From Citrobacter amalonaticus (lineage in GTDB: Bacteria > Pseudomonadota > Gammaproteobacteria > Enterobacterales > Enterobacteriaceae): 64,000 nucleotides of DNA. Made by a program: the position numbers and the translations under genes. Every line of letters starts with the position of its first letter. Positions within the stretch are counted from its first letter, which is position 1. The notes under the pieces are model-generated. The model was not told where the DNA came from. It searched no databases and worked only from the letters and a program-made list of their open reading frames with translations. The DNA lies in the NCBI RefSeq assembly GCF_002918555.1, contig NZ_PQMB01000004.1, forward strand, positions 238,542 through 302,541. The letters run 5' to 3'. Below are positions 30,310 to 39,468 of this stretch, one piece after another.

Positions 30310-31379
30310 GCCAAATCCTCACTATCAAAAGTGGTGTCGTTCGCCTGGGGCGCGTCATTCACTGTTGTTACATGCGCATCGTTGGCCACCGGTGCCGGAG
30401 GGATCACCACCGGTGCAGGGGTCACGATTTGCGGCAAATGGCGAGAAAGTGGCGGTTTTTCTGCCAACAGTTTGCCGACGGTCGCCAGGAAATACCGACC
30501 GCATAAACGCCCGGTTTTGTAATCCTCACGCAGCGCCGGAATGCGGCTGCCCAATGCCATGCTCACCAACGGCTTCGGCGGATAAATTTCAAAGATCCGC
30601 AGCTTGCCCGGCGGCTTTTCGATAAACCGCTGAATTTCGCTATAGCTGGCTTCATGATGCTGCACCAGATTAACCAGCGGTTGCAGGCTGCTTTCACCCA
30701 GCCAGCGTTCCATACGCTTGAACCATTGCGGGGTGTAGTACATTTGTGACGGAACGGTACGGATCACTACCAACGTTTTCGCTCCCTGCCTTGCCGCCTC
30801 GCGAACCGGAATAGCATCGCTGATGCCGCCATCCAGATAATTGACGCCATCCAGCGCTACGCCGGAACGATAAAACCCAGGAATTGCGCTGGAAGCGCGA
30901 ATGACATCGAGCCAGTTTTGCTTCGTGGGTGAGAAATAGCCCGGCGTATAATCATCCCCCCGGCAGGCGCACATGTAGAAAGATTTTCCCGTCTGAAACA
31001 GGCGCTCAGCGGTGTCCATTGCCAGCGGCATCTGCCCGGCTGTCGATTCTGTCAACCAATCGAGATCGATAAGATTACCGCCGCGCACAAATCGTACCGG
31101 ATCGAAAAACTCACGCCTGGTGGTATAGCGCATAATGACTTTGCGGCCGTAGCCTGGCTGGTTGCACAGGTAGGCAGAAAGATTCTGCGCCCCTGCGGAG
31201 GTGCCATAGTAGAGTTCAAACGGGTTGAACTGCGCGCGCATAAATTCATCAAGCACACCGGCGGTGAAGATCCCGCGTTGTCCTCCGCCCTCACACACCA
31301 GCGCCATACGACCGGGTTTGAATTTGCTCAGCGATAACGGCGCAATATTACCGAGTGTGACGGGTATTCGTTGGCCCAC
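30306..31379 (-). CDS. yjjU: Patatin-like phospholipase family protein YjjU
   Basis: 357 residues with the patatin signature: oxyanion loop CEGGGQRG (about 29-36), nucleophile elbow GTSAG (about 59-63) and catalytic Asp in LDGGISDAIP. It lacks a signal peptide or membrane helices, so it is a predicted cytoplasmic lipid acyl hydrolase with unknown physiological substrate. The last about 45 residues are Pro/Ala-rich and probably disordered. Upstream partner of yjjV. Confidence 0.92.
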   Translation of the reverse strand: MGQRIPVTLGNIAPLSLSKFKPGRMALVCEGGGQRGIFTAGVLDEFMRAQFNPFELYYGTSAGAQNLSAYLCNQPGYGRKVIMRYTTRREFFDPVRFVRGGNLIDLDWLTESTAGQMPLAMDTAERLFQTGKSFYMCACRGDDYTPGYFSPTKQNWLDVIRASSAIPGFYRSGVALDGVNYLDGGISDAIPVREAARQGAKTLVVIRTVPSQMYYTPQWFKRMERWLGESSLQPLVNLVQHHEASYSEIQRFIEKPPGKLRIFEIYPPKPLVSMALGSRIPALREDYKTGRLCGRYFLATVGKLLAEKPPLSRHLPQIVTPAPVVIPPAPVANDAHVTTVNDAPQANDTTFDSEDLA

Positions 31380-31447
31380 CTCTGCCTTCCTGTTTTCATT
31401 TTTTTAGAGGACAAAGTAACGCAATTTACTGACGGCTAAAACAGTAA

Positions 31448-31471
31448 AAGCCAGTCCACTGGACTGGCTTA
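31448..31471 (-). terminator. Terminator downstream of ytjA
   Basis: A 21-bp palindrome around 31449-31469 (AGCCAGTCCA / TGGACTGGCT about one central base) followed by TTTTAC on the minus strand. It separates ytjA from yjjU. Confidence 0.75.
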
Positions 31472-31499
31472 GTTGCAACTTTACTTTACAGATGACGTA

Positions 31500-31661
31500 T
31501 CAGGGTCGTTTACGACCGGTAAACAGGCTTACCAGGAACAGGATAATCCCTACAACGAAGACAATTTTTGCTGCCCATGCAGCGGTACCTGCCAGTCCAC
31601 CAAATCCCAGAGCAGCGGCAATTAACGCGATAACCAGAAATATAATGCCCCAACGAAACAT
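31500..31661 (-). CDS. ytjA: Small membrane protein YtjA (DUF1328)
   Basis: 53 residues, [19 protein letters not shown] at the N-terminus, two hydrophobic helices separated by a Gly/Ala-rich turn and a basic GRKRP tail. It is almost identical in length and sequence to E. coli YtjA. The start at 31661 has a GGAGAGGC ribosome site. Likely cotranscribed with osmY or under related stress control; function unknown. Confidence 0.92.
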   Translation of the reverse strand: MFRWGIIFLVIALIAAALGFGGLAGTAAWAAKIVFVVGIILFLVSLFTGRKRP

Positions 31662-31789
31662 AAGCCTCTCCTTTACCATAGTTAATGTCGACCGCTTGCT
31701 ATGAGTGCTCAGGCAACTCATTAGCGATATTTTTAGTGTGGTGCACATTCCGCCTCCCGACAAATGTCAGGAGGACGAATTACAACGAA

Positions 31790-32407
31790 TTACTTAGCTT
31801 TCAGATCGTTTTTGACGCTTTTCACGCCATCAACAGCTTTGGCGATGCTTTCAGCGCGTTCAATTTGCGCCTGAGAATCGACGGTACCGGAGAGCTGAAC
31901 GACGCCATCGGTCGTTTCAACTTTCACTTTACGAGATGGGACAATGTCATCTGCCAGCAATTTCGCTTTGATTTCACTGGTTGTCGCCGTATCACCGGCA
32001 TACCCTTTCACAGAACTTTCTTTATTGTCGCGAACATGGAGTTTGTCGCTTACCGAGGTGACGCCCTCAATACCTTTCGCTACTTTCACTGCTTCTTCGG
32101 CCTGAGCCTGGCTTTCGACAAAACCACTCAGCGTCACAACTTTTTGATCGGTTTTAACAGAGATATCGGTGCTCTTAATATTTTCGTTATCCACCAGCGC
32201 GGCCTTTACTTTCGCCGTGATGGTGCTGTCATCCATGAAGTTACCGACTTTATTCATAGAGCTATCGACTTTCTGCCCTGCGGTTTCAGCACCGGAGTGC
32301 GCTTTATCCGTTGTGGTGTTTTCTGCAAATGCAGAACCAGTAGCCACAGCAGAGGTCAACATCACGGCGAGCAGAGTTTTAGAAATCTTCAGTCTTGTCA
32401 TAGTCAT
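31790..32407 (-). CDS. osmY: Osmotically inducible periplasmic protein OsmY
   Basis: 205 residues: signal peptide ending ATGSAFA, then two BON domains (about 55-123 and 134-203, with [19 protein letters not shown] and [18 protein letters not shown]). BON domains contact membranes; in E. coli OsmY is a strongly RpoS-dependent periplasmic chaperone-like protein. I chose the ATG at 32407 ([10 protein letters not shown]) because it gives the known signal peptide. The promoter lies about 250 bp upstream, leaving a long leader. Confidence 0.96.
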   Translation of the reverse strand: MTMTRLKISKTLLAVMLTSAVATGSAFAENTTTDKAHSGAETAGQKVDSSMNKVGNFMDDSTITAKVKAALVDNENIKSTDISVKTDQKVVTLSGFVESQAQAEEAVKVAKGIEGVTSVSDKLHVRDNKESSVKGYAGDTATTSEIKAKLLADDIVPSRKVKVETTDGVVQLSGTVDSQAQIERAESIAKAVDGVKSVKNDLKAK

Positions 32408-32654
32408 CGATTTGTTCCTGTATAATTTGCTCATAATTTGAGCTCAGGCAACACGCTGGTTGCATTGCTGAATAGGGAAAAATATCTCCCAGCTCAGAAG
32501 TCAATGGCAGTCATCACATTCAGTAATGGTTATGAAGAAACATTGCCATAAAGCGTCCTGAGTCAGTTATTAATATTGCGATAACAATAAACACCAGCCA
32601 CAACCGCTTAAATTCACGCATTGAACAGCATTTAAAGCCGGTGTTTATGTCATC

Positions 32655-32690
32655 ACTTTGTTAAATATAGATCACAATTTTGAAATCGCT
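32655..32690 (-). promoter_or_regulatory. osmY promoter (RpoS type)
   Basis: Minus strand reads TTGTGATCTATATTTAAC, the conserved osmY promoter with extended -10 CTATATTTAA favoured by sigma S. It matches the E. coli element as I recall it and predicts a leader of about 245 nt. In E. coli CRP, Lrp and IHF act here. Confidence 0.75.
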
Positions 32691-32779
32691 CGCCGAATCG
32701 AACAAAAAACAGGCGGTCATAAGAAAAAATGAGGGATTTAAGAACATTCCGTAAGCGGCTAAAAAGGCAGGGAAAGTGA

Positions 32780-32805
32780 CAGGGCGCAGCGGTTGCTGCG
32801 CCCTG
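32780..32805 (-). terminator. Hairpin downstream of prfC
   Basis: A 10-bp stem, AGGGCGCAGC and GCTGCGCCCT around a GGTT loop, just after the prfC stop. The minus-strand T tract is weak and delayed, so it may stabilise the mRNA end as much as terminate. Confidence 0.65.
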
Positions 32806-32814
32806 GAGGGACGA

Positions 32815-34404
32815 TTAGTGTTCGCGAGTTTTGCGGAACTGCACGTCAGGATAACGTTCTTGCGTCAGGTTGAGGTTAACCATGGTTGGCGCGATATAAG
32901 TGAGGTTGTCACCGCCATCAAGCGCCAGTTGAACTTCATTCTTACGCTTAAACTCTTCGAATTTCTTCACGTCAGCGCATTCCACCCAGCGGGCAGTGGC
33001 CACGTTGACGGATTCATAAATCGCTTCGACGTTGTATTCACTCTTCAGACGAGCAACCACCACGTCGAACTGCAGGACACCCACCGCACCAACAATCAAA
33101 TCGTTGTTGGCAATCGGACGGAACACCTGGACTGCGCCTTCCTCAGAGAGCTGGACCAACCCTTTCAGCAGCTGTTTCTGCTTTAGCGGATCTTTCAGAC
33201 GAATGCGGCGGAACAGCTCCGGCGCGAAGTTCGGAATACCAGTGAACTTCATCATTTCGCCCTGGGTAAAGGTATCGCCGATCTGAATGGTGCCGTGGTT
33301 GTGCAGACCCAGAATATCGCCCGGATACGCTTCTTCCACGTGCGAGCGGTCTCCGGCCATAAAGGTCAGCGCATCGGAGATCACCACATCTTTGCCAATA
33401 CGCACCTGGCGCATTTTCATGCCTTTTTCGTACTTACCAGAAACGACACGCATAAAGGCCACGCGGTCGCGGTGTTTCGGATCCATGTTCGCCTGAATCT
33501 TAAAGACGAAACCAGTGAACTTCTCTTCTGCCGCTTCCACGGTACGGGTATCGGTTTTGCGCGGCATCGGCGCTGGCGCCCACTCAACCAGACCGTCGAG
33601 CATATGGTCAACGCCAAAGTTACCGAGCGCGGTACCAAAGAAGACCGGTGTGATTTCCCCCGCCAGGAACAGCTCTTTATCAAATTCGTTCGATGCGCCC
33701 TGCACCAGCTCCAGTTCATCACGCAGCTGCTGCGCCAGGTCTTCGCCCACCGCAGCGTCGAGATCCGGGTTATTCAGACCTTTAACAATGCGTACTTCCT
33801 GAATCTTATGACCAAGACCAGTCTGATACAGGTAGGTCTCATCTTTATAAAGGTGATAGACGCCCTTGAAGAGCTTGCCGCAGCCAATCGGCCAGGTGAT
33901 CGGCGCACAGCCGATTTTCAGCTCGTTCTCAACCTCATCCAGCAGTTCCATGGGATCGCGGATATCGCGGTCAAGTTTGTTCATAAAGGTCAGGATCGGC
34001 GTGTCGCGCAGACGGGTTACTTCCATCAGCTTACGGGTCCGGTCCTCTACCCCCTTCGCGGCGTCGATAACCATCAGGCAGCAGTCCACCGCCGTCAGGG
34101 TACGATAGGTATCTTCCGAGAAGTCTTCGTGCCCTGGGGTATCCAGCAGGTTAACCAGGCAGTTGTGATACGGAAACTGCATTACCGAGGTAGTGATAGA
34201 GATACCACGCTGCTTTTCCATCTCCATCCAGTCAGATTTCGCATGCTGGCTGGAGCCACGGCCTTTTACCGTTCCGGCAGTCTGAATCGCCTGTCCGAAC
34301 AGCAGAACTTTCTCAGTAATCGTCGTTTTACCGGCATCCGGGTGAGAAATAATGGCAAAAGTGCGGCGCTTGGCCACCTCCTGCAAATAAGGAGACAACG
34401 TCAT
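32815..34404 (-). CDS. prfC: Peptide chain release factor 3
   Basis: 529 residues, a translational GTPase. G1 is SHPDAGKTT (about 20-28), G3 DTPGHEDF, G4 MNKLDRD; the EF-G-like domains II and III follow. RF3 recycles RF1/RF2 from ribosomes after peptide release. Single gene with its own downstream hairpin; yjjG lies about 90 bp upstream on the same strand. Confidence 0.98.
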   Translation of the reverse strand: MTLSPYLQEVAKRRTFAIISHPDAGKTTITEKVLLFGQAIQTAGTVKGRGSSQHAKSDWMEMEKQRGISITTSVMQFPYHNCLVNLLDTPGHEDFSEDTYRTLTAVDCCLMVIDAAKGVEDRTRKLMEVTRLRDTPILTFMNKLDRDIRDPMELLDEVENELKIGCAPITWPIGCGKLFKGVYHLYKDETYLYQTGLGHKIQEVRIVKGLNNPDLDAAVGEDLAQQLRDELELVQGASNEFDKELFLAGEITPVFFGTALGNFGVDHMLDGLVEWAPAPMPRKTDTRTVEAAEEKFTGFVFKIQANMDPKHRDRVAFMRVVSGKYEKGMKMRQVRIGKDVVISDALTFMAGDRSHVEEAYPGDILGLHNHGTIQIGDTFTQGEMMKFTGIPNFAPELFRRIRLKDPLKQKQLLKGLVQLSEEGAVQVFRPIANNDLIVGAVGVLQFDVVVARLKSEYNVEAIYESVNVATARWVECADVKKFEEFKRKNEVQLALDGGDNLTYIAPTMVNLNLTQERYPDVQFRKTREH

Positions 34405-34496
34405 AATTCAATCTTCTTGATAAGGCACGGCATGACACCGCGCATGTTGAATACGAAAAATTGCGGCTATTTTACCCATCAACGGGGGGGAGGCAA

Positions 34497-35174
34497 TCAG
34501 TGTTTACACAGGAGCTGCTCCAGTTCGCTTAATGACGTTACGGTCCAGGTGGGTTCAATGCCTTCAGGTTGTGCCCGATGATGGACATTCAGCCAGCAGG
34601 TGGAGAGTCCGGCGTTAATCCCCCCCTTAATATCCGATTCGGCGGTATCCCCCACCATTAATACCCGCGAACGGTCAGGGTTACCCGCCTGCGCCAAGGC
34701 ATAATCAAAGATTTGCGGATCCGGCTTCGCGACGCCAACCTGCTCGGAAATCACCAGCAGGTCAAAATAGTCACGCAGACCGGTACGCTCCAGGCGGATT
34801 TGCTGTAACGCGGTAAAGCCGTTAGTAATGATGCCGATTTTGCTCTTACCGCGAATAGCGTTAAGCAACGAAACCGCCCCAGGTAACGGGGAGCAGATCT
34901 CCGCCATAGCATTAATAAAGGCATCGTTGAGCTGGCCTGGCGCAACGTCCAGGCGTTCGGCCCAGCTCTGAAAACGGGCATGTTGCAGCTGTAACGAAGT
35001 AATGGCGCCGTTCTGATAATCCACCCATAGCGGTTTATTCACGGCCTGGTAGTCCTGAAAATCTTCAGCGGTAAAGGTAATGCTGTAGTCGAGAAACATC
35101 CGCTGTAAGCCGGTAAACGAGTCAAATGTAAACAGCGTTTCGTCGGCATCAAAGAAAATCCAGTCCCACTTCAT
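34497..35174 (-). CDS. yjjG: HAD-family nucleotidase YjjG
   Basis: 225 residues. HAD motifs: FFDADETLF (nucleophile Asp), ITNGF, and GDTAESDI with a Lys in [10 protein letters not shown]. In E. coli it is a dUMP/dTMP 5'-nucleotidase that also protects against non-canonical pyrimidines. Two tandem ATG codons occur; I chose the second ([10 protein letters not shown]) to match the E. coli form, the first is at 35177. Follows rimI by 14 bp in a holD-rimI-yjjG operon. Confidence 0.94.
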   Translation of the reverse strand: MKWDWIFFDADETLFTFDSFTGLQRMFLDYSITFTAEDFQDYQAVNKPLWVDYQNGAITSLQLQHARFQSWAERLDVAPGQLNDAFINAMAEICSPLPGAVSLLNAIRGKSKIGIITNGFTALQQIRLERTGLRDYFDLLVISEQVGVAKPDPQIFDYALAQAGNPDRSRVLMVGDTAESDIKGGINAGLSTCWLNVHHRAQPEGIEPTWTVTSLSELEQLLCKH

Positions 35175-35188
35175 CATTCCACCTTGTC

Positions 35189-35635
35189 TTACATACTGAT
35201 TGGCAATGCCATTATGATGGCGTCTTCGCGACCGTCGGCGGTCGGATAATAATTGCGGCGAACCGTTGCCTCGTTAAAGCCTAAGCTTTCGTACAGTGCG
35301 ATGGCGGCAACGTTAGAGGCGCGTACTTCCAGCCACAGCGTCAGGACGCCGCGTTTTTCCAGTTCATCGATCACATGCTCCAGCAGCGCCCTTCCCAACC
35401 CGCGGCGCTGAAAATCGGGATCGACGGCAATATTGAACAGCGTAGCTTCATCCAGTACGACCTGCGTAATGGCGAATGCGGCCATTTTCCCGCCTACCGT
35501 CAGCTGATAGTTGAGGTAACGTTCGCCCTGATTGCTGGAAAATGTTTGTTCACTCCATGGAAACGCATGGGCGCGCTTTTCAATCTGAAATGCGGCAGGT
35601 AAATCAGTCGGGCTGAGGGAAGAAATCGTGTTCAT
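35189..35635 (-). CDS. rimI: Ribosomal protein S18-alanine N-acetyltransferase RimI
   Basis: 148 residues of the GNAT family that acetylate the N-terminus of S18. The acetyl-CoA loop is [12 protein letters not shown], preceded by beta-4 TLFNIAVDP and followed by [19 protein letters not shown]. The first 32 bases overlap the 3' end of holD in another frame. The ATG at 35635 gives [13 protein letters not shown], as in E. coli. Confidence 0.96.
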   Translation of the reverse strand: MNTISSLSPTDLPAAFQIEKRAHAFPWSEQTFSSNQGERYLNYQLTVGGKMAAFAITQVVLDEATLFNIAVDPDFQRRGLGRALLEHVIDELEKRGVLTLWLEVRASNVAAIALYESLGFNEATVRRNYYPTADGREDAIIMALPISM

Positions 35636-36017
35636 ATGCGCAGATTTGTTGCCATAGTGCGGCACGTGCCACAGGGCTTGTCAGTAATTCGTTATACGCA
35701 GGTGTCGAAACCTGTGCGCCTTTCAGTTGCAGCGTCTCGTCCGTTCCCAGCCGCCAGCTGTTACAGCGGCTCCCCTCTGGCAACATCGCGACGCGATCTG
35801 GCGTCACCTGTAGAACCTGGTCAGGGCTGATGGTTAATGCGCGTAAAATATCGTTGACCAGCGGCTCGGTCAGGGCCGGTAATTCCTGAGCAACCATCAC
35901 CAGACGAACGTGCGCAGGAATGGAAATCGCGATCTCCCCCTGTAACGCGCCGGGGCGACGCAGCGACCACTGGGTAATGCCCAGCTGTTGTAACTGCCAG
36001 TCTCGTCGGGTTGTCAT
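35604..36017 (-). CDS. holD: DNA polymerase III psi subunit
   Basis: 137 residues. Psi links the clamp loader to chi (HolC) and to SSB-coated DNA. The N-terminus MTTRRDWQLQQLGITQWSLR, which contacts the clamp loader, is conserved. Start at 36017 chosen for E. coli length; the frame is open 25 codons further upstream. It overlaps rimI by 32 bp. Confidence 0.95.
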   Translation of the reverse strand: MTTRRDWQLQQLGITQWSLRRPGALQGEIAISIPAHVRLVMVAQELPALTEPLVNDILRALTISPDQVLQVTPDRVAMLPEGSRCNSWRLGTDETLQLKGAQVSTPAYNELLTSPVARAALWQQICAYEHDFFPQPD

Positions 36018-36243
36018 AGCGAATCGCTCCTGTCGGTCAGGGGCGCAAATATAGCAAATTTGTCGAATCTGCGCCATCAAACAACGATACACATCATCCT
36101 CCAGGCTGACCCGGCGTTGCCCACGTTCCCGCCCCTGATCACATCGTTATCTCTGCTGCCAGGACGCGCCCGCTTGCCGCCTTGATTCAGCTTGAATGAT
36201 TTTGTGTATATAATCGCCCCTTGCATAATTTGAGGAGCATTCC

Positions 36244-37272
36244 ATGTCTGCTTTTACCCCGGCAAGTGAAGTCTTGCTGCGCCACAGTGATGATTTCGAA
36301 CAAAGCCGTATTCTGTTTGCCGGAGATTTGCAGGATAACCTGCCCGCGCGCTTAGAGAGCGCCGCCAGCCGCGTACATACACAACAACTCCACCACTGGC
36401 AGGTTTTGAGCAGTCAGATGGGGGATAACGCGCGCTTTAGCCTGATAGCCCAGGCCGAAGATGTGGCCGACAGTGACACGCTGATCTACTACTGGCCCAA
36501 AAATAAGCCGGAAGCACAGTTTCAGCTGATGAACATTCTCTCGCTGCTGCCAGTGGGCACCGATATTTTTGTCGTCGGCGAAAACCGTAGCGGCGTGCGT
36601 AGCGCTGAGCAGATGCTGGCGGAATATGCGCCGCTGAACAAAATCGACAGCGCACGTCGCTGCGGGCTGTATCATGGTCGCCTTGAAAAACAACCGATTT
36701 TTGACGCCGAAAAATTCTGGGGTGAATACCACGCGGATGGCCTGACCGTGAAAACCCTTCCGGGCGTATTCAGCCGCGATGGTCTGGATGTGGGTAGTCA
36801 ACTGCTGCTTTCCACCCTGACGCCGCACACGAAAGGCAAGGTACTGGACGTCGGCTGCGGCGCTGGCGTGCTTTCCGTCGCGCTTGCCGGCCACTCACCT
36901 AAGGTCCGCCTGACGCTGTGTGATGTCAGTGCGGCAGCCGTTGAAGCCAGCCGCGCCACGCTTGCAGCAAACGGTATTGAAGGTGAAGTCTTTGCCAGCA
37001 ACGTTTTCTCTGAGGTGAAGGGGCGTTTCGATATGATTATATCAAACCCGCCGTTCCACGATGGCGTTCAGACCAGCCTTGATGCCGCGCAAGCGCTGAT
37101 TCGCGGTGCCGTGCGTCATCTCAATAGCGGTGGTGAACTGCGTATTGTAGCCAACGCCTTTTTACCCTACCCGAAAGTGCTGGATGAAACGTTTGGTTTT
37201 CACGACGTTATCGCCCAGACGGGACGTTTTAAAGTTTATCGCACGGTCATGACGCGCCAGGCGAAAAAATAA
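36244..37272 (+). CDS. rsmC: 16S rRNA m2G1207 methyltransferase RsmC
   Basis: 342 residues. The C-terminal half is the SAM-dependent catalytic domain with [12 protein letters not shown] (about 203-214) and the N2-guanine motif SNPPFHDG; the N-terminal half is a degenerate copy that aids folding and binding. It methylates G1207 of 16S rRNA. Divergent from holD; TTTGAGGAGCATTCC ribosome site is strong. Confidence 0.97.
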   Translation: MSAFTPASEVLLRHSDDFEQSRILFAGDLQDNLPARLESAASRVHTQQLHHWQVLSSQMGDNARFSLIAQAEDVADSDTLIYYWPKNKPEAQFQLMNILSLLPVGTDIFVVGENRSGVRSAEQMLAEYAPLNKIDSARRCGLYHGRLEKQPIFDAEKFWGEYHADGLTVKTLPGVFSRDGLDVGSQLLLSTLTPHTKGKVLDVGCGAGVLSVALAGHSPKVRLTLCDVSAAAVEASRATLAANGIEGEVFASNVFSEVKGRFDMIISNPPFHDGVQTSLDAAQALIRGAVRHLNSGGELRIVANAFLPYPKVLDETFGFHDVIAQTGRFKVYRTVMTRQAKK

Positions 37273-37307
37273 GACTCACAGGCCAGAGCAAGTCTCTCCA
37301 CCGCCAT

Positions 37308-37345
37308 CCGGTAAGGTTTTGCACATTGCCGGATGACGTCCATTT
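37308..37345. repeat. REP-like palindrome downstream of rsmC
   Basis: CATCCGGTAAGGTTTTGCAC continuing to ATTGCCGGATG forms a CATCCGG/CCGGATG stem followed by T-rich sequence. It probably serves as rsmC terminator and resembles a diverged REP unit. Confidence 0.55.
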
Positions 37346-37379
37346 TTCCAGCAATTGAACCCGCCCACGCAATTAACTA

Positions 37380-37407
37380 TTGACGAAAAGCTGAAAACAA
37401 CTAGAAT
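37380..37407 (+). promoter_or_regulatory. Promoter of the leucine tRNA cluster
   Basis: TTGACG at 37380 and TAGAAT at 37402 with a 16-bp spacer, followed by the GC-rich discriminator GCGCCTCC typical of stringently controlled stable RNA promoters. About 40 bp upstream of the first tRNA. Confidence 0.8.
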
Positions 37408-37447
37408 GCGCCTCCGTGGTAGTGATTCTTTTTAGAGTCGATGGTAT

Positions 37448-37534
37448 GCGAAGGTGGCGGAATTGGTAGACGCGCTAGCTTCAGGTGTTAGTGTCCTTAC
37501 GGACGTGGGGGTTCAAGTCCCCCCCCTCGCACCA
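37448..37534 (+). tRNA. tRNA-Leu (CAG), copy 1
   Basis: 87 nt including encoded CCA. Acceptor GCGAAGG pairs with the 3' strand ending CCTCGCACCA, anticodon loop CTTCAGG gives CAG, and the long variable arm GTCCTTACGGAC marks a class II tRNA. First of three tandem copies (E. coli leuQPV cluster). Confidence 0.97.
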
Positions 37535-37561
37535 AAACCACGTTGATATTGCTCGCACTGG

Positions 37562-37648
37562 GCGAAGGTGGCGGAATTGGTAGACGCGCTAGCTTCAGGT
37601 GTTAGTGTTCTTACGGACGTGGGGGTTCAAGTCCCCCCCCTCGCACCA
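37562..37648 (+). tRNA. tRNA-Leu (CAG), copy 2
   Basis: Same 87-nt gene as copy 1 except for one C-to-T change in the variable arm (GTTCTTACGGAC), which replaces a C-G pair by a U-G wobble. Separated from copy 1 by 27 bp. Confidence 0.97.
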
Positions 37649-37680
37649 ACGAGGCAATATCAAAAAAGTAAGATGACTGT

Positions 37681-37767
37681 GCGAAGGTGGCGGAATTGGT
37701 AGACGCGCTAGCTTCAGGTGTTAGTGTCCTTACGGACGTGGGGGTTCAAGTCCCCCCCCTCGCACCA
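37681..37767 (+). tRNA. tRNA-Leu (CAG), copy 3
   Basis: Identical in sequence to copy 1; 32 bp after copy 2. The three are presumably processed from one precursor. Downstream T-rich sequence (CTTGATTCTCTTCTC) may end the transcript. Confidence 0.97.
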
Positions 37768-37804
37768 ATTATCTTGCTAACTTCTTGATTCTCTTCTCTT
37801 ATTT

Positions 37805-38041
37805 TCAGCTCTGATTCCAGTTCATCATCATCAAAACAATTCCGCTAATCAGCGCCAGGCACGATGGCAGCAGAACGAAGTGTCTGAGATGCTTGTGATA
37901 AAGCATCAGCGGAGTCAGTAATAATCCTGATATAATCATCGCTTTCCATGCTTCAAGAGACAGATCGGCAAATGCCAGTCCGGCAATCAGAATCCCCGGC
38001 AGTAACACTCCCCAACCACTACCCAGCGCCCGCTGCAACAT
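37805..38041 (-). CDS. yjjZ: Small inner-membrane protein, DUF1435 type (probable YjjZ)
   Basis: 78 residues from MLQRALGSGWGVLLPGILI, with three hydrophobic segments (about 9-23, 31-43 and 52-72) and a HKHLRH loop. Length and sequence style fit the roughly 80-residue enterobacterial DUF1435 family, and the position between the leucine tRNAs and fhuF fits E. coli yjjZ as I recall. The ATG at 38041 follows AAGAGGTGAAACC, a good ribosome site; the frame is open 34 codons further. Function unknown. Confidence 0.65.
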   Translation of the reverse strand: MLQRALGSGWGVLLPGILIAGLAFADLSLEAWKAMIISGLLLTPLMLYHKHLRHFVLLPSCLALISGIVLMMMNWNQS

Positions 38042-38297
38042 GGTTTCACCTCTTAAACCGATAATGATAACCAATATCATATGATATATTTTCTCATTTG
38101 TCAGCAAAGCATCGATGTCACTTACATGAGTTTTAATTAACAATTGATGACATGAATTCTACAAGGTGATAAATTGTTCAGCGTTTAATTCACAAACATG
38201 ACAAACCCACTCGTTAAGCGAGCTTTCTTCTCGCCCGTTATTTTTCATTTTGGCAGCCTGTACAGTGTAATAGATAGATAAATAACGATATTCCGAT

Positions 38298-39362
38298 ATG
38301 ACAGTACAAACCTGGCACACATTACGCACAAAGAAATATCAGCTTTCTTTACGCCTGTTTTTGTTTCTCAACGCCGTTTCGGCGCTGTTTGCGCTGGCGT
38401 TTCCTGTTTATCAGGTCAAAGCCGTTTCCCCACCGGGCATCGCGATCTTCGCCATTAGCGCATTACTGCTGGCATGGCACGGAAAATATGCGAATAAAAG
38501 AATCAATATTCCACTGACATCCACGATATTTGGACTTTTATGGGCCGGACATATTGCGCTGAAATATAACGCAATTAATCATGATGATTATTCCTTTTTA
38601 CTGATTGCATTACTCAGCGTACTGTTTATTGGCTCAATCGCTTTTGCTAATAATATCATCGCGTTCACGCTCCATTCGTTACCCTCGGTACTGGTGTGCC
38701 TGTGGCTTAACGGCAGCGAGCACGGGCTGCGCGTCATCTACTTAATGGCGCTGCCTATGACGGGGATCGCCATCCAGCATCTTATCCAGAAACGCTATGA
38801 TGATTTCGCTCAACAGCTGATGTTTAAACTGCTTGCCGAAAAAGAAACGCTGAATGGTCTGAGTATGCTCGATCCTTTAACAGGCTTGTACAATCGCCGT
38901 GGGCTGCAAAATAAGCTGGATACGCTACAGGCGCTGGATAATCAGGAACACTATGTGCTGCTGCTGGATATCGATCACTTCAAGGCCTATAACGATCACT
39001 ACGGGCATACGATGGGCGACCAGGCGCTGATCCGCGTCTCAGCCGCCATTCGCGACGCCGTCCGTTCCCGCGACGTTGTCGTCCGCTTCGGTGGCGAAGA
39101 ATTCATGGTGTTGTTAACCGCCAGCGATCCACAACAAGCACGTACCGCGGCTGAACATATTCGTCAAAACGTCTACGATCTGAAAATTCCGCACAGGTTC
39201 AATGAAAGCGTTGCAACTAACGTGACGATCAGTATCGGCATTGCACCATTGAGAGATTGCAACGTGGAAGAAGCGATAAGGAAAGCAGATAAAGCGCTGT
39301 ATGAAGCCAAAAATCTGGGACGCAACCACATTCTGGTCAGCGGCGACCCTTGTGTCGTCTGA
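38298..39362 (+). CDS. Membrane diguanylate cyclase (GGDEF)
   Basis: 354 residues: about six N-terminal transmembrane helices (15-165), then a GGDEF domain from about 185. The active-site loop is GGEEF (265-269), with metal-binding D224 in LLLDIDHFKAYND, so it should make cyclic di-GMP. An inhibitory RxxD site (R256, D259) lies five residues before GGEEF, predicting product feedback. Salmonella carries a GGDEF gene at this locus (STM4551, from memory), E. coli K-12 does not. The N-terminal sensory input is unassigned. Confidence 0.9.
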   Translation: MTVQTWHTLRTKKYQLSLRLFLFLNAVSALFALAFPVYQVKAVSPPGIAIFAISALLLAWHGKYANKRINIPLTSTIFGLLWAGHIALKYNAINHDDYSFLLIALLSVLFIGSIAFANNIIAFTLHSLPSVLVCLWLNGSEHGLRVIYLMALPMTGIAIQHLIQKRYDDFAQQLMFKLLAEKETLNGLSMLDPLTGLYNRRGLQNKLDTLQALDNQEHYVLLLDIDHFKAYNDHYGHTMGDQALIRVSAAIRDAVRSRDVVVRFGGEEFMVLLTASDPQQARTAAEHIRQNVYDLKIPHRFNESVATNVTISIGIAPLRDCNVEEAIRKADKALYEAKNLGRNHILVSGDPCVV

Positions 39363-39436
39363 CGGTTCAATCGCGGGACGCTGCATAAGCTGACAACAAA
39401 GATCTTGCTATCGATTATGGCTATCGCTAGGATTGG

Positions 39437-39455
39437 AAATCATTATCATTTAGAT
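39437..39455 (+). promoter_or_regulatory. Fur box upstream of fhuF
   Basis: The stretch AAATCATTATCATTTAGAT contains the ATCATTATCATT core of the Fur consensus (arrays of GATAAT/ATTATC). It is about 15 bp upstream of fhuF, where iron repression is well established in E. coli. Confidence 0.8.
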
Positions 39456-39468
39456 TTCTATCCAGGTT

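Larger units (their letters stand above)
32408..32814. other. osmY-prfC intergenic region
   Basis: 407 bp without a gene. It contains the osmY leader and promoter (minus strand) and the prfC terminator hairpin. The stretch is AT-rich; I see no ORF with a plausible start and ribosome site. Confidence 0.6.

Noticed and set aside
33295-34581. 428-codon plus-strand frame opposite prfC
   Set aside because: Shadow of the prfC coding sequence.
37440-37770. Three near-identical 87-bp repeats considered as a CRISPR-like array
   Set aside because: They fold as class II tRNA-Leu with encoded CCA; spacers are short and irregular.
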